50,011 nt of DNA from assembly GCF_014884965.1 (NCBI RefSeq), contig NZ_JABTBO010000017.1:1-50011 (forward strand), written 5' to 3'. This DNA is from Spirabiliibacterium mucosae. GTDB taxonomy: Bacteria > Pseudomonadota > Gammaproteobacteria > Enterobacterales > Pasteurellaceae. Positions 27,175 through 36,636 of the stretch are shown piece by piece (within the stretch, counting starts at the first letter, position 1; each line of letters begins with the position of its first letter). The position numbers and the translations under genes were made by a program. The notes under the pieces were generated by a model. It saw only the letters and a program-made list of their open reading frames with translations. It was not told the DNA's origin and did not search any database.

Positions 27175-27819
27175 ATGGCAGGGCAGATTTTATTTGTATC
27201 TGGCATCGACACCGAGGTGGGCAAAACCATCGCCACCGGTGTTTATGCCCGCAAGCTTGCGCAACAAGGCGTGCGGGTTATCACACAAAAAATGGTGCAA
27301 ACGGGTTGTGAGAGGCTCTCTGAGGATATCCTCACCCACCGCAAAGTGCAGGGCGTGGCGCTCAATGAGGATGATTTAAGCGGCTTGACGTGCCGTTTTA
27401 TCTATCACTACCCGTGCTCACCGCACTTGGCCGCCGAGATGGAAGAGCGCGCGATAGATCTTGCACGCATCACCCAAGACAGCCAAACGCTGGCACAGCG
27501 CTACGATGTGGTGCTGCTGGAAGGCGCAGGCGGCTTGGCGGTGCCGCTCAATGACACGCTCACCTCGCTGGATTACATTCAACAACACCGCTACCCGCTG
27601 ATTTTAGTCACCAGCGGCAAATTGGGCAGCATTAACCACACCTTGCTCAGCCTTGAGGTGTGCCGTGCGCGCCAGATTCCTGTGCACACGCTGATTTACA
27701 ATCGCTACCCCAAAAAAGACGCCTTAATCGAACGCAGCAGCGCGGCCTATTTGCAAACGTACCTAAAAAAACACCACCCGCAGGCGGTGTTTGAGTTTTT
27801 AGACGCGCAGGCGCTTTAA
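27175..27819 (+). CDS. bioD: dethiobiotin synthetase
   Basis: Predicted 214 residues from ATG 27175 with AAGGAG 6 bases upstream; the longer frame from TTG 27157 is less likely. It closes the ureido ring of dethiobiotin from diaminopelargonate, CO2 and ATP. The P-loop is SGIDTEVGKTIATG, and LLEGAGGLAVPLND is the second ATP-site motif. It is the last gene of the cluster and its stop overlaps that of tctA on the other strand. bioB is not in the window. Confidence 0.95.
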   Translation: MAGQILFVSGIDTEVGKTIATGVYARKLAQQGVRVITQKMVQTGCERLSEDILTHRKVQGVALNEDDLSGLTCRFIYHYPCSPHLAAEMEERAIDLARITQDSQTLAQRYDVVLLEGAGGLAVPLNDTLTSLDYIQQHRYPLILVTSGKLGSINHTLLSLEVCRARQIPVHTLIYNRYPKKDALIERSSAAYLQTYLKKHHPQAVFEFLDAQAL

Positions 27820-29336
27820 TCATCAACGCCTTGGCTGGTGGCTTTCATTTTAGCGCGCAGGATTGGGCCGACAAGCATCGGCAAAATTAAGCCGATAATA
27901 GCCACTAGCCACAAGCCAATCGCCAGCGGGCTGCCCCACAAAATGGCCCAATCGCCGTTTGAGATCATCAGCGAGTGGCGCAGGGCAATTTCCAGCTCAG
28001 GGCCGAGCAGCATGCCGAGAATAATCGGCACCAGCGGGATCTCAATTTTGCGCAAAATATAACCCATCACGCCAAAGCCGATCATCATATAAAGATCAAT
28101 CACGCTGTGGCTGAGGGCATAAATGCCTAAAATCGCCACCAATGTCACCACTGGCATTAAATAGCGCGGCGGCACGGATAATATTTTGACAAAAAAGCCG
28201 ACCATCGGGATGTTGAGCAACAGCAGCAACACATTGCCGATAAACAGCGCAGCAATCACCGTCCACACCAGCTCGGCATTTTGTTGAAAGAGCATTGGCC
28301 CAGGCGTGATGTTGAGCGAAATCAGCATCGCCAGCAGCACCGCGGTGGTGCCACTGCCAGGCACGCCGAGGGTCAGCATTGGCACCAGCGCGCCACTGGC
28401 GGCGGCGTTATTGCCCGCTTCAGGAGCGGCCACACCGCGAGGGTCACCCGTGCCAAAGGTGTTGTGCTTATCCACCCATTTTTTCTCGAGCGTGTAGCTG
28501 ATAAAGCTGCCCAATGACGCGCCCGCGCCAGGTAAGACGCCAGCGACAAAGCCCAAAATCGCGCCGCGAAACGAGGTTGGCAGCAGCGCAAACACATCGG
28601 CCAGTTTGATTTTAAGCTTGTTGATGCGCATCATCTCGCGCACCTCGTGGCGGTGGCTTTCGATAAACAACAGCAATTCGCTGATGGCAAACAAGCCGAC
28701 TAACACAATGATGAAATCAATCCCTTCGTACAATTCAAGAATGTCAAAAGTATAGCGCGGGATGCCTGTGCTGGCATCAATGCCGACGGTGGCGATCATC
28801 AAACCAAGTGCGGTGGCCACCAAAGTTTTGGCGACACTTTTGCTGGTGATGCCACCGAGGGCGGCAAAGGCGAGAATATAGAGCGCAACATATTCCGGCG
28901 GGCCGAAGTGTAATGCGGCTTTGGCTAACAAGGGCGCGAGCAGCACCAAGCCGACGGTCGCCAGCAAGCTGCCCACAAACGAAGCCACCGCTGAGAAGAC
29001 TAACGCTTCCGTCGCTTTGCCTTGCTTGGCCATTGGGTAGCCGTCGAGCGTGGTCATCAGCGCGGGTTCATCGCCAGGAATGTTGAGCAAGATGCTGGAG
29101 ATCCGCCCGCCGTACATCGCACCGGAATAGACCGCGGTGAGCAAAATCAGCGCGGTGGTTGGGTCAAGCCCGAGGCTGAAGGCCAGCGGGATCAAAATCG
29201 CCACCCCGTTGGCCGGCCCCAGCCCTGGCAGGGCGCCGATTAAGGTGCCTAGCGTGCAACCAAGGGCGGCAAAGGCGAGATTTTGCCAGGTGAGCGCCGC
29301 CACAAAACCGTTTAACAACAAATCCAGCGTGGTCAT
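27816..29336 (-). CDS. tctA: tripartite tricarboxylate transporter, large membrane subunit
   Basis: Predicted 506 residues with about 11-12 membrane segments. The family signature is GALPGLGPANGVAILIPLAF near residue 35 and YGGRISSILLNIPGDEPALMTTLDGYPMA, with a mirror GVLPGAGASLGSFISY in the second half. It moves a carboxylate with Na+ or H+ using the TctC binding protein. It overlaps tctB by 4 bases. The substrate cannot be read from the sequence. Confidence 0.95.
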   Translation of the reverse strand: MTTLDLLLNGFVAALTWQNLAFAALGCTLGTLIGALPGLGPANGVAILIPLAFSLGLDPTTALILLTAVYSGAMYGGRISSILLNIPGDEPALMTTLDGYPMAKQGKATEALVFSAVASFVGSLLATVGLVLLAPLLAKAALHFGPPEYVALYILAFAALGGITSKSVAKTLVATALGLMIATVGIDASTGIPRYTFDILELYEGIDFIIVLVGLFAISELLLFIESHRHEVREMMRINKLKIKLADVFALLPTSFRGAILGFVAGVLPGAGASLGSFISYTLEKKWVDKHNTFGTGDPRGVAAPEAGNNAAASGALVPMLTLGVPGSGTTAVLLAMLISLNITPGPMLFQQNAELVWTVIAALFIGNVLLLLLNIPMVGFFVKILSVPPRYLMPVVTLVAILGIYALSHSVIDLYMMIGFGVMGYILRKIEIPLVPIILGMLLGPELEIALRHSLMISNGDWAILWGSPLAIGLWLVAIIGLILPMLVGPILRAKMKATSQGVDD

Positions 29337-29794
29337 AACACACCTCCCAAAATGCCCGCTGGCAGCATCAGCTCAAGCACAAAGTTGAATAAAAGATAAA
29401 GTGCGGTTGAGTAGACGGCGGCGATGGCAAAGGCACTCACGGGCTTGGCGCCCATCAGATAACTCAAAAAGCCGCAGCACAGCAGTGAGGTGGGGATGAA
29501 GCCAAGGGGCTCGAGCAGCAGGGCATAAACCACCAACACAAGCACCACCACCAGCAGCAACAGCCACGTTTTACCGCGCGCCCAGCCGCTGCTTTCTTGC
29601 GGTTTGATCACCAGCCAAAGGCCCGAGAGGCCAAGCAGCACCGCAATGATGGTTGGAAACGTGCGAGGGCCAATGGTTTCATGGGCGCCAAAGGGCTGCT
29701 CAAACTCCAGGCCAAGGTAGCCATAGGTGAGCGCCAGCAGCACCATGCACAGCCCAAATAGGCGATCGGCGAATGTTGTTTGCCCCATGCGCAC
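29333..29794 (-). CDS. tctB: tripartite tricarboxylate transporter, small membrane subunit
   Basis: Predicted 153 residues with four hydrophobic segments (LFGLCMVLLALTYGYLGLE, TFPTIIAVLLGLSGLWLVI, WLLLLVVVLVLVVYALLLE, and the C-terminal AIAAVYSTALYLLFNFVLEL). FEQPFGAHETIGPRTFPTI is like the loop after TM1 of TctB proteins. It lies between tctC and tctA. Confidence 0.9.
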   Translation of the reverse strand: MRMGQTTFADRLFGLCMVLLALTYGYLGLEFEQPFGAHETIGPRTFPTIIAVLLGLSGLWLVIKPQESSGWARGKTWLLLLVVVLVLVVYALLLEPLGFIPTSLLCCGFLSYLMGAKPVSAFAIAAVYSTALYLLFNFVLELMLPAGILGGVL

Positions 29795-29800
29795 CTCGCG

Positions 29801-30766
29801 TTATTTCATCACACCAAGGGATTTTGAAATGGCTTGAATATCGGCAATTTGCGTGTTGACGTAGTCGGTAAATGCCGCGCCTGATTTATGAAACGGCATG
29901 AGGCCATTTTGCGCCATCACCGCTTTCCATTTCGGGTCATCGTTGAGTTTATCGAGGGTGGTCACCCACCAGTTGTAGGTGTCGTCGCTGATCTCTTTTG
30001 GCAGATAGAACCCGCGCCAGTTGGCAGCTGTGGTGTTCACGCCTTGCTCTTTGGCGGTTGGAATGGCGTCATACGGCGCAGGCAAGCGCTCGTCGGCCAG
30101 CACCGCCAGCACGCGCAAATCGCCGGATTGGATAAAGCCTTGCGCCTCTGAAATATCCCCTGTGAAAGCATCCAAATGCCCGCCAAGCACTTTGGTGATG
30201 GCATCGCCCCCGTTGTTAAACGAGAGGTAGCGGATATCTTTGGCGTTATCCACGCCGGCTTCTTGCGCGGCCATCAACACTTTGAGGTGATCCCACCCGC
30301 CCACGGAGCTGGCACCAGCAAATTTGACCGCACTTGGGTCTTTTTTCAGCGCGTCCATCAGCTCGGTGAGGTTTTGATACGGTGCGTCCTTTTTCACCGC
30401 AATCACGCCGTAGTCAGCGCCGATGGCGGCGACCCATTTCACCATGTCGGCGTTCATGCCCTTAAATTGCCCTTGCGCCAAGCGCGTGGTGGTGGCGGTG
30501 GAGGCGGCGACAAACAAGCCATCGTCTTTTTTGCGTTTCGACACCACATGGGCAAACGCCACACCGCCGCCGGCGCCCGCCATGTTGACGGTTTGAATCG
30601 GGTTAGGCACCAGTTTTTCTTCAAACAAAAGTTTCGATACGCTGCGGCAGGTGAAATCCCAACCGCCGCCAGGGCCTGCTGGAGCAAGGCACTCTTTGAT
30701 AGTTGGGGCGGCAAAACTGCTGCTGGCAAACAAACTCAGCAAAACAACGCTGGCAAATTTTTTCAT
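29801..30766 (-). CDS. tctC: tripartite tricarboxylate transporter binding protein
   Basis: Predicted 321 residues with a signal peptide (KKFASVVLLSLFASSSFAA). The ligand-site segment APAGPGGGWDFTCRSV and AGAGGGVAFAHVV are typical of TctC/BugT proteins; the two Cys in the first part may pair. ATG 30766 has AAGGAGC 7 bases upstream. It is the first gene of tctC-tctB-tctA. The citrate-type subgroup is suggested by the AGPGGGWD motif, but the ligand is not certain. Confidence 0.92.
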   Translation of the reverse strand: MKKFASVVLLSLFASSSFAAPTIKECLAPAGPGGGWDFTCRSVSKLLFEEKLVPNPIQTVNMAGAGGGVAFAHVVSKRKKDDGLFVAASTATTTRLAQGQFKGMNADMVKWVAAIGADYGVIAVKKDAPYQNLTELMDALKKDPSAVKFAGASSVGGWDHLKVLMAAQEAGVDNAKDIRYLSFNNGGDAITKVLGGHLDAFTGDISEAQGFIQSGDLRVLAVLADERLPAPYDAIPTAKEQGVNTTAANWRGFYLPKEISDDTYNWWVTTLDKLNDDPKWKAVMAQNGLMPFHKSGAAFTDYVNTQIADIQAISKSLGVMK

Positions 30767-30787
30767 GGTGCGCTCCTTTTGTGTGGT

Positions 30788-30886
30788 TTTTGATAACAAA
30801 TTGAAAATAAAATGTTAAATCACGTTATCAAAATTTCACCACCAGCACAATCAAGCAAGCACAGCGGCACAGTGATCTGGATCGCA
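30788..30886 (-). promoter_or_regulatory. tct control region: inverted repeat and CRP-like site
   Basis: TTTTGATAAC at 30788-30797 and its exact complement at 30824-30833 make a 10-base inverted repeat with 26 bases between, 22 to 67 bases upstream of tctC. Farther up, AGTGATCTGGATCGCA at 30871-30886 is close to the CRP consensus (TGTGATCTAGATCACA). Both fit control of carboxylate uptake. No regulator gene lies next to the operon. No clear -10/-35 pair stands out. Confidence 0.45.
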
Positions 30887-30902
30887 AATTAAGCAAAAAG
30901 TG

Positions 30903-30932
30903 GAAAGAAAAACCACCGCAAGTGCGGTGGCT
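30903..30932 (-). terminator. terminator of ychF, built on an uptake signal
   Basis: On the minus strand the stem GCCACCGC/GCGGTGGT (30931-30924 with 30919-30912), loop ACTT, is followed by TTTTT with C beyond. The loop and one arm contain the uptake signal in full. It ends the pth-ychF unit. Confidence 0.8.
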
Positions 30933-30939
30933 TAGCAGG

Positions 30940-32031
30940 TTATACGTTAAAGCGGAAGTGCATCACATCGCCGTCTTGCACGATGTAGTCTTTGCCTTCA
31001 AGGCGCCATTTGCCCGCCTCTTTGGCGCCGTTTTCGCCGTTGTATTGAATGAAATCATCATAGCCGATGACTTCCGCGCGGATAAAGCCTTTTTCAAAAT
31101 CGGTGTGGATCACCGCCGCCGCTTTCGGTGCGGTGGCACCCACGGAGACTGTCCATGCGCGCACTTCTTTCACGCCTGCGGTGAAGTAGGTTTGCAGGTT
31201 CAACAGTTCGTAGCCGGCGCGAATCACGCGGTTGAGCCCTGGCTCATCGAGGCCTAGCTCGCTTAAAAATTCGTCTTTTTCGTCGTCTTCCAGCTCGGCG
31301 ATTTCAGCCTCAATGGCCGCACAAACGGGCACCACAACAGAGCCTTCTTTTTCAGCGATTGACCGCACTTTGTCTAAAAATGGGTTGTTTTCAAAGCCAT
31401 CTTCGTTGACGTTGGCGATGTACATGGTCGGCTTCATGGTGAGGAAGTTGTAGTTTTTCAACACTGCCACTTCGTCTTTGTCAAAATCCAACGTGCGCAG
31501 CATGCCGGCATTTTCGAGCACAGGCAGGCATTTTTCCAACACCGTGAGGGCAAATTTGGCTTCTTTGTCGCCGCCTTTGGCCTTTTTCTGCAGGCGTTGA
31601 ATGGCTTTTTCGCAGCTTTCTAAATCTGCCAGCGCAAGCTCTGTGTTGATGATGTCGATGTCATCGGCGGGGTCAATTTTGCCTGACACGTGCACAATGT
31701 CGTCGTTTTGAAAGCAGCGCACCACATGGCCAATGGCATCGGTTTCGCGAATGTTGGCGAGGAATTTGTTGCCCAAGCCTTCGCCAGTGGAGGCGCCTTT
31801 CACCAAGCCTGCAATGTCGACAAACTCCATAGTGGTTGGCAACACACGCTGCGGGTTGACGATTTGGGCCAGCGCATCAAGGCGCGGGTCTGGCATCGGC
31901 ACCACGCCGGTGTTTGGTTCAATGGTGCAAAAAGGGTAGTTGGCCGCTTCAATGCCGGCTTTGGTTAACGCGTTGAACAGCGTGGATTTGCCCACATTTG
32001 GCAAGCCGACGATACCGCACTTAAATCCCAT
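30940..32031 (-). CDS. ychF: ribosome-binding ATPase YchF
   Basis: Predicted 363 residues, the usual length. The P-loop is [21 protein letters not shown] stands in the place of the G4 NKxD motif, which gives ATP preference. The C-terminal TGS domain starts [18 protein letters not shown] and ends [14 protein letters not shown]. It binds ribosomes and acts in translation and oxidative stress control. It lies 15 bases after pth, the usual pairing. Confidence 0.97.
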   Translation of the reverse strand: MGFKCGIVGLPNVGKSTLFNALTKAGIEAANYPFCTIEPNTGVVPMPDPRLDALAQIVNPQRVLPTTMEFVDIAGLVKGASTGEGLGNKFLANIRETDAIGHVVRCFQNDDIVHVSGKIDPADDIDIINTELALADLESCEKAIQRLQKKAKGGDKEAKFALTVLEKCLPVLENAGMLRTLDFDKDEVAVLKNYNFLTMKPTMYIANVNEDGFENNPFLDKVRSIAEKEGSVVVPVCAAIEAEIAELEDDEKDEFLSELGLDEPGLNRVIRAGYELLNLQTYFTAGVKEVRAWTVSVGATAPKAAAVIHTDFEKGFIRAEVIGYDDFIQYNGENGAKEAGKWRLEGKDYIVQDGDVMHFRFNV

Positions 32032-32046
32032 AAAAAGTCCTTATTG

Positions 32047-32634
32047 TTATGCAGCCCGAAACCCGTTAAGGCGGTTTGTGGCTGTAGTGATGTCTTGTTT
32101 AAGCATTAATTCAATGCAGCGCGTGGCTTCATCCACGGCTTGCGTGATTTTATCGCGTTCAGTCGGCGCAGGCTTAGACAGCACATAGTGACTCACCAAT
32201 GCTTTGTCACCTGGGTGACCAATGCCGATGCGCAGACGGTAAAAATCGCGCTGGTTGCCTAAGCGCGCGATGATGTCTTTCAACCCATTGTGGCCTCCGT
32301 GGCCGCCGCCGAGCTTGAATTTGGCCACCCCGGGTGGCAGGTCAAGCTCATCGTGGATGACCAAAATCTCTTGCGGCGCAATGCGGAAAAAGTTCGCCAG
32401 CGCGCCCACGGCTTTGCCGCTGAGGTTCATAAAGGTTGACGGCAACAGCAACCGCACGTCTTGGCCTTCAATCGTGGCTTTGGCGGTGGCGCCGAAATAT
32501 TTACTCTCAGGCACCAAGCGCACGTTGTTGCGATCGCACAGCGCGCTGAGCACCCATTCGCCCGCATTATGGCGAGTGCCGTCGTATTGGCTGCCAGGGT
32601 TGTTTAAGCCCACGATTAACTTGATTTGTGACAC
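32047..32634 (-). CDS. pth: peptidyl-tRNA hydrolase
   Basis: Predicted 195 residues from GTG 32634, with AGAGG 5 bases upstream; a TTG at 32652 would add six residues. It frees tRNAs from stalled peptides. Seen are the catalytic His in [11 protein letters not shown], the FMNLSGKAV segment, and the catalytic Asp in [11 protein letters not shown], followed by [13 protein letters not shown]. It is first in the pth-ychF pair. Confidence 0.95.
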   Translation of the reverse strand: MSQIKLIVGLNNPGSQYDGTRHNAGEWVLSALCDRNNVRLVPESKYFGATAKATIEGQDVRLLLPSTFMNLSGKAVGALANFFRIAPQEILVIHDELDLPPGVAKFKLGGGHGGHNGLKDIIARLGNQRDFYRLRIGIGHPGDKALVSHYVLSKPAPTERDKITQAVDEATRCIELMLKQDITTATNRLNGFRAA

Positions 32635-32795
32635 AGCTGCCTCTGAACTCAAAATAATCCGTTATTTTAGGCCAAAAGTGCGGTGCTGACAAGGCAATGG
32701 CGGTGAAGATTGTGTTAAAAAAAGGTGAATTTTTACATAGCACCAAGCGTAAGAGTGTGCAAAAATAACCCTATTGAATCTTGCAAGGAGCGTGT

Positions 32796-33125
32796 GTGGC
32801 ATTACTGTTTAAAGCCCTGTTGGGCGCCGTGTTGGTGGTGGTGATCGCGATGTTTGCCAAAAGCCGACATTATTATCTCGCCGGCCTCGCGCCCTTGTTC
32901 CCCACTTTTGCCATTATTGCGCACTATTTGGTGGCCAAGCAGCAGCCGATCATCAACCTCAAAGCCACATTGCTCTTTTCGATGGGCGCGATGGTGCCGT
33001 ATTTTATCTATTTGCTGGTGATGTATTATTTGGTTGACAAATATACCATTGAGTGGAGCTTAGTAGCGGCTACCTTGGCGTGGCTGGTGAGTGCCATTGC
33101 GTTGATTTTGATTTGGCATCATTAA
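32796..33125 (+). CDS. GlpM-like small membrane protein
   Basis: Predicted 109 residues with four hydrophobic segments: FKALLGAVLVVVIAMFA, YYLAGLAPLFPTFAIIAHYL, LLFSMGAMVPYFIYLLVMYY and SLVAATLAWLVSAIALILIW. The length and the GLAPLFPTFAII segment match the GlpM family, linked in Pseudomonas to alginate production. GTG 32796 has AAGGAG 6 bases upstream and is preferred over TTG 32781. The role in this organism is unknown. It ends at a long hairpin. Confidence 0.75.
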   Translation: MALLFKALLGAVLVVVIAMFAKSRHYYLAGLAPLFPTFAIIAHYLVAKQQPIINLKATLLFSMGAMVPYFIYLLVMYYLVDKYTIEWSLVAATLAWLVSAIALILIWHH

Positions 33126-33128
33126 AGC

Positions 33129-33155
33129 AAAGTGCGGTCATGTTGACCGCACTTT
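33129..33155. terminator. inverted uptake-signal hairpin between convergent genes
   Basis: AAAGTGCGGTCA at 33129-33140 and its exact complement at 33144-33155, with a 3-base loop, form a 12-base stem made of two opposed uptake signals. It lies between the GlpM-like gene and rpmJ, which converge, so it can act in both directions. T runs are short. Confidence 0.75.
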
Positions 33156-33158
33156 ATA

Positions 33159-33299
33159 TTATTTGCGTTTTTTGCCGCCCTGGCGAGCTTTGAAACGCGG
33201 ATTTTCTTTGCAGATCACATACACCACACCGTGGCGGCGCACCACTTTGCAGTTGGGGTGGCGTGTTTTGGCGCTTTTAAGAGAGGTTAACACTTGCAT
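33159..33299 (-). CDS. rpmJ: 50S ribosomal protein L36, type B
   Basis: 46 residues beginning [20 protein letters not shown] and ending with a Gly-Gly-Lys-Lys-Arg-Lys tail. It is the longer type B (YkgO-like) form. The four-ligand zinc knuckle of the type A form is absent (only Cys 17 and Cys 30 are seen). It starts 9 bases after rpmE2, an operon as in ykgM-ykgO of E. coli, where it replaces the zinc form when zinc is short. Confidence 0.93.
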   Translation of the reverse strand: MQVLTSLKSAKTRHPNCKVVRRHGVVYVICKENPRFKARQGGKKRK

Positions 33300-33308
33300 A
33301 ATGCCACC

Positions 33309-33572
33309 TTATTTGCTTTTCAAGCCAAATTTGGCGAAACGGTTAGTGAACTCGCTCACGCGGCCTTCGGCAGCCACTTGGCGGGTTTTGCCAGTGTAAA
33401 ACGGGTGAGAGGCAGATGAGGTATCACAAATAAACACAGGGTATTCGTTGCCGTCTTCCCATTTCATGGTGTTGTTGGTGCGCGCACAAGAGCGGATCAA
33501 AAAGCCTGTTTTGGCGTTGGAATCGTAGAACAACACGGTGCGGTAGTTGTCTGGGTGGATGCCTTTTTGCAT
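33309..33572 (-). CDS. rpmE2: 50S ribosomal protein L31, type B
   Basis: 87 residues starting [18 protein letters not shown]; it has [13 protein letters not shown] and lacks the CxxC zinc motif of type A L31. It releases zinc by replacing the zinc-holding form. Two Cys remain (residues 29 and 49) without the CxxC pair. TAGGAG lies just upstream of ATG 33572. A Fur/Zur-like operator lies about 45 bases upstream. Confidence 0.95.
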   Translation of the reverse strand: MQKGIHPDNYRTVLFYDSNAKTGFLIRSCARTNNTMKWEDGNEYPVFICDTSSASHPFYTGKTRQVAAEGRVSEFTNRFAKFGLKSK

Positions 33573-33616
33573 AAAATCTCCTAAAGTGTGTGTGGAAATA
33601 AAATGGCTAGTTTATA

Positions 33617-33635
33617 GATAATGATAACTATTATC
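33617..33635 (-). promoter_or_regulatory. Fur/Zur-type operator upstream of rpmE2-rpmJ
   Basis: GATAATGATAACTATTATC matches the Fur consensus (GATAATGATAATCATTATC) at 17 of 19 bases and is a dyad. It lies 45 to 63 bases before rpmE2 and overlaps a likely TATAAA -10 region. Type B L31/L36 genes are normally Zur controlled; this box looks more like Fur. Zur and Fur sites are related, so which protein binds is open. Confidence 0.65.
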
Positions 33636-33815
33636 AAATAATTTTTTTCAGCCCTGCGTTTACTAATGTCAACTAATGCAATTTTTGAACAGCGGCTTTT
33701 GTTTACGTAAAAAACGCCCTATAATGCTAAAATTATGTTCTAATTTTGTTGTTTGGGTAAGCAACTTTTCAGAACGTTGATTTTTGACGCTGATTCAAAC
33801 TCACTCGAGGTGACA

Positions 33816-34421
33816 ATGTATTCACATACAAAATCAATAGTCATAACTACCCTGTTGCTGATGGCTGCGACTTTGCCCGCACGCGGTGCGAAACTGACCA
33901 CAAGCCTTGCGCCCTCACATGAACACAATCTTGAAAACTCTGTGATGTCAGGCAGCTATATCGACATGATGCACGATTGGCTCAACACGCTGATTGACGG
34001 CAGCACCAGTGTTGATAAATTACCAAAAGTCAACGCCAAAATTACCGATCAAGTCGGCATGGACGCCTACCTCTATGTGGGGGATTACAGCGTGCGGCTG
34101 GGCAAAGTGCGGGTCGGCACGGGCAAAAAACGTGATTTTCGCATCGCCTCCCTGGGCACCAGTGACAAAGCCAACCTCTATTCCCAAACCACCGTGTTTA
34201 ATTGCCGCAAAGGCGAAATGCGCATTGTTGAGGTGATCACTTATCCAAACCTCTCTGAGCGGATGTTCTACAACGTGCCAAAACCTGCGCCATGGGTGGT
34301 GCCAAAGGTGGGCAGTGGGCAATATTGGTTAATTAATGCCATTTGTTCAGCAAATCCAGTGACTTTAGATGATAATCGCACCGTAATCGGGTATAGTGTA
34401 CAGTCGAATCGACTTATGTAA
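33816..34421 (+). CDS. secreted protein of unknown function
   Basis: Predicted 201 residues from ATG 33816, with GAGGTGACA just upstream. A signal peptide (about residues 1-27, IVITTLLLMAATLPARG) leads to a mature part with no family I recognise. It has two Cys (in VFNCRKGEM and INAICSAN) that may form a disulfide, and a beta-rich middle (YLYVGDYSVRLGKVRVGTGKKRDFRIASLG). It stands alone before a MarC gene, 14 bases apart, and may be cotranscribed. Confidence 0.75.
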   Translation: MYSHTKSIVITTLLLMAATLPARGAKLTTSLAPSHEHNLENSVMSGSYIDMMHDWLNTLIDGSTSVDKLPKVNAKITDQVGMDAYLYVGDYSVRLGKVRVGTGKKRDFRIASLGTSDKANLYSQTTVFNCRKGEMRIVEVITYPNLSERMFYNVPKPAPWVVPKVGSGQYWLINAICSANPVTLDDNRTVIGYSVQSNRLM

Positions 34422-34435
34422 CTTAAGGTTTTATT

Positions 34436-35080
34436 GTGGACTTACCAAATCTTTCTGTTTACGTCCAATTTTTCATTGGGCTTGTGGCTATTGTGAACCC
34501 GTTTGGGATCTTGCCTGTTTTTGTCAGCATGACCGCCAACCAATACGAGGCGGAGCGCAAAAAAACCACCCTGATGACCTGCGTGGCAGTGGCGGTGATT
34601 TTGCTGATCAGCGTGTTTGTCGGCCAGCTTATCCTCAATCTGTTTAGCATTTCAATTGATGCCTTCCGCATCGCTGGCGGGATGTTGATCGTCTCCATCG
34701 CGATGACGATGATTAACGGCAAACTCGGCGATCAAAAACAAAACAAAGAAGAAAAAACCACCGATGTGACCGAATACAACAACATCGCCGTGGTGCCATT
34801 GGCCATGCCGATTATGGCGGGGCCTGGCAGCATCAGTACCACCATTGTGTGGTCGTCGCGCTACAATTCATGGCTGGATCTCACCGCCTTTTCCATCGCT
34901 GTGCTGCTCTTTGCGCTGCTGTGCTACGCGCTCTTTCGCTCCGCGCCGTATATTGTGAGCCTTTTGGGCAAAACCGGCAGCAACGTGGTGACACGGATCA
35001 TGGGCGTGATTTTGATGTCGTTGGGCATTGAGGTGGCGGTAGCTGGCATTGGCAACCTCTTCCCTGGGTTGATGCACTAA
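34436..35080 (+). CDS. MarC-family membrane protein
   Basis: Predicted 214 residues with six hydrophobic segments. The start QFFIGLVAIVNPFGILPVFVSMT, FRIAGGMLIVSIAMTM and VPLAMPIMAGPGSISTTIVW are signatures of the MarC/YhgN family. The transported substrate is not known for the family; a drug-resistance role was withdrawn for MarC. The start is GTG 34436 with TAAGG upstream. It overlaps the next gene by one base. Confidence 0.92.
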   Translation: MDLPNLSVYVQFFIGLVAIVNPFGILPVFVSMTANQYEAERKKTTLMTCVAVAVILLISVFVGQLILNLFSISIDAFRIAGGMLIVSIAMTMINGKLGDQKQNKEEKTTDVTEYNNIAVVPLAMPIMAGPGSISTTIVWSSRYNSWLDLTAFSIAVLLFALLCYALFRSAPYIVSLLGKTGSNVVTRIMGVILMSLGIEVAVAGIGNLFPGLMH

Positions 35081-36636
35081 TGAACCGCACTTTGCCTGTT
35101 GGGTGCGCGCTGCTGGCACTTTTGCTGGCAGGCTGTGACCCCAAGCCGCCAAGCCCGCCTCCGGCCGGCCAAGACGCGCAGGTGGTGAAAGCGCCCAAAG
35201 GCGATGAGCTCCACCGCAAGCGCCTTGAGCGCGGCATGAACTCTGCCTTTGTGTTTAACCCTCACAACATCACCGAAAGCGAGCAGCGCGCGCTGATTTT
35301 TGACCTCTACACCGGCCTTGTGCGCCTCAATGCGCAAGGCGAGCTGGAAGCGGCACTCGCCAGCCATTGGCAGGCGCTTTCGCCAACGGTGTGGCAATTT
35401 CATTTGCGTGAAGATGCCCAGTGGTCAAACGGCCAGCCGCTGACCGCGCAAGATATTGTCCGCAGCTGGTGGCAGCTGGCCTTGAGTGATAGCCCATTGA
35501 AAGACTATTTGCGCTATCTCCATCTTGCCAATATCGACGAGGTGCTGGCCAAAAAAGTGGGCGTCGAGAGCCTTGGCGTGCAGGCCATGGATGACCGCAC
35601 TTTGCAATTAACCTTAAGCGAGCCGGTGCCTTTTTTGCCGAAATTGCTCGCCCATGTGGCATTGTTGCCGGTGTTTGACGCGCAAACGCAAGGGGAGAGC
35701 GACGCCGATGTGCTCGTGAGCAACGGCGCTTATCGATTGAAATCCCACAACAGCCAAACCGCACTTTTAGAAAAAAACGCGCACTATTTTGATGCCGCCA
35801 AAGTCGCCTTTGAGCAAGTGCGCTATCACCAAGGCGCTGATGACACCCTCGACATCGCGCCAAGTGATGCGCCAAACGGTGAGGCGGGCACGCTGCTGGC
35901 ACTGCCGCAACTGTGCACCTATTATTACGAATTCAACTTCCGCCACCCGAGATTACAACAGCAGGCCGTGCGCCAAGCGATTGACGCGATGGTGGCGCAA
36001 AATGATTTGCTACCGAAAAGTGCGGTCGGCTTGCGTGTGAACACCAAATTTTTGCCCCACAATCTGCAAACCGACGCGCAGTCCCAAGGTTGGTCGGCCG
36101 TGGTGCCCGAGCAGCAACTTGCCGCTGCGGGCGTGAGCCGTGAAAAGCCGCTGAAATTGCGCTTGATCTACGACAACACGGGCGTTCACCCCGCGGTGGC
36201 GCAGCAGCTGGTGCGGATGCTGTCGCAATCGGATTTGATTTATGTTCAATCTGAGATGGTGACCACCGAGCAGCTGCTCACGCGGCGTAACCAAGGGGAT
36301 TTTGATTTGATTCGCTCAGGCTGGTGCGCGGATTTTTATGACCCTGCGGCGTTTTTCGACCCGCTTTATAGCCACAGCCCGAACAACAAAATGGGCATTC
36401 AGGATGCGGCGATCGACAACGTGCTCAAGGCGATTTATCAGCCCAACACCACTGAGGCCGAGCGGCGCGCGCTTTACGACAAACTCGCCGGCGTGGTGGA
36501 CGACAAGCAAGTGGTGCTGCCGCTGTTTCAAGCCTATCGCTACTTGCGCGTGCGTGAGAGTGTGCAGGGCATCAGCGCGGACTACCGCCTAGGCTACTTG
36601 CCCAGCGAGCACCTTTATCGCAAAGTCGCACACTAA
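35080..36636 (+). CDS. peptide-binding lipoprotein, OppA/SapA-like
   Basis: Predicted 518-residue solute-binding protein (SBP family 5). The lipobox LLLAGC gives Cys 19. Signatures are [47 protein letters not shown] and the late [22 protein letters not shown]. influenzae HI0213 is a similar solitary binding protein next to ribA. No permease genes are near, so it probably feeds a shared Opp/Dpp-type transporter or delivers heme or another ligand. Its stop overlaps that of ribA. Confidence 0.88.
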   Translation: MNRTLPVGCALLALLLAGCDPKPPSPPPAGQDAQVVKAPKGDELHRKRLERGMNSAFVFNPHNITESEQRALIFDLYTGLVRLNAQGELEAALASHWQALSPTVWQFHLREDAQWSNGQPLTAQDIVRSWWQLALSDSPLKDYLRYLHLANIDEVLAKKVGVESLGVQAMDDRTLQLTLSEPVPFLPKLLAHVALLPVFDAQTQGESDADVLVSNGAYRLKSHNSQTALLEKNAHYFDAAKVAFEQVRYHQGADDTLDIAPSDAPNGEAGTLLALPQLCTYYYEFNFRHPRLQQQAVRQAIDAMVAQNDLLPKSAVGLRVNTKFLPHNLQTDAQSQGWSAVVPEQQLAAAGVSREKPLKLRLIYDNTGVHPAVAQQLVRMLSQSDLIYVQSEMVTTEQLLTRRNQGDFDLIRSGWCADFYDPAAFFDPLYSHSPNNKMGIQDAAIDNVLKAIYQPNTTEAERRALYDKLAGVVDDKQVVLPLFQAYRYLRVRESVQGISADYRLGYLPSEHLYRKVAH

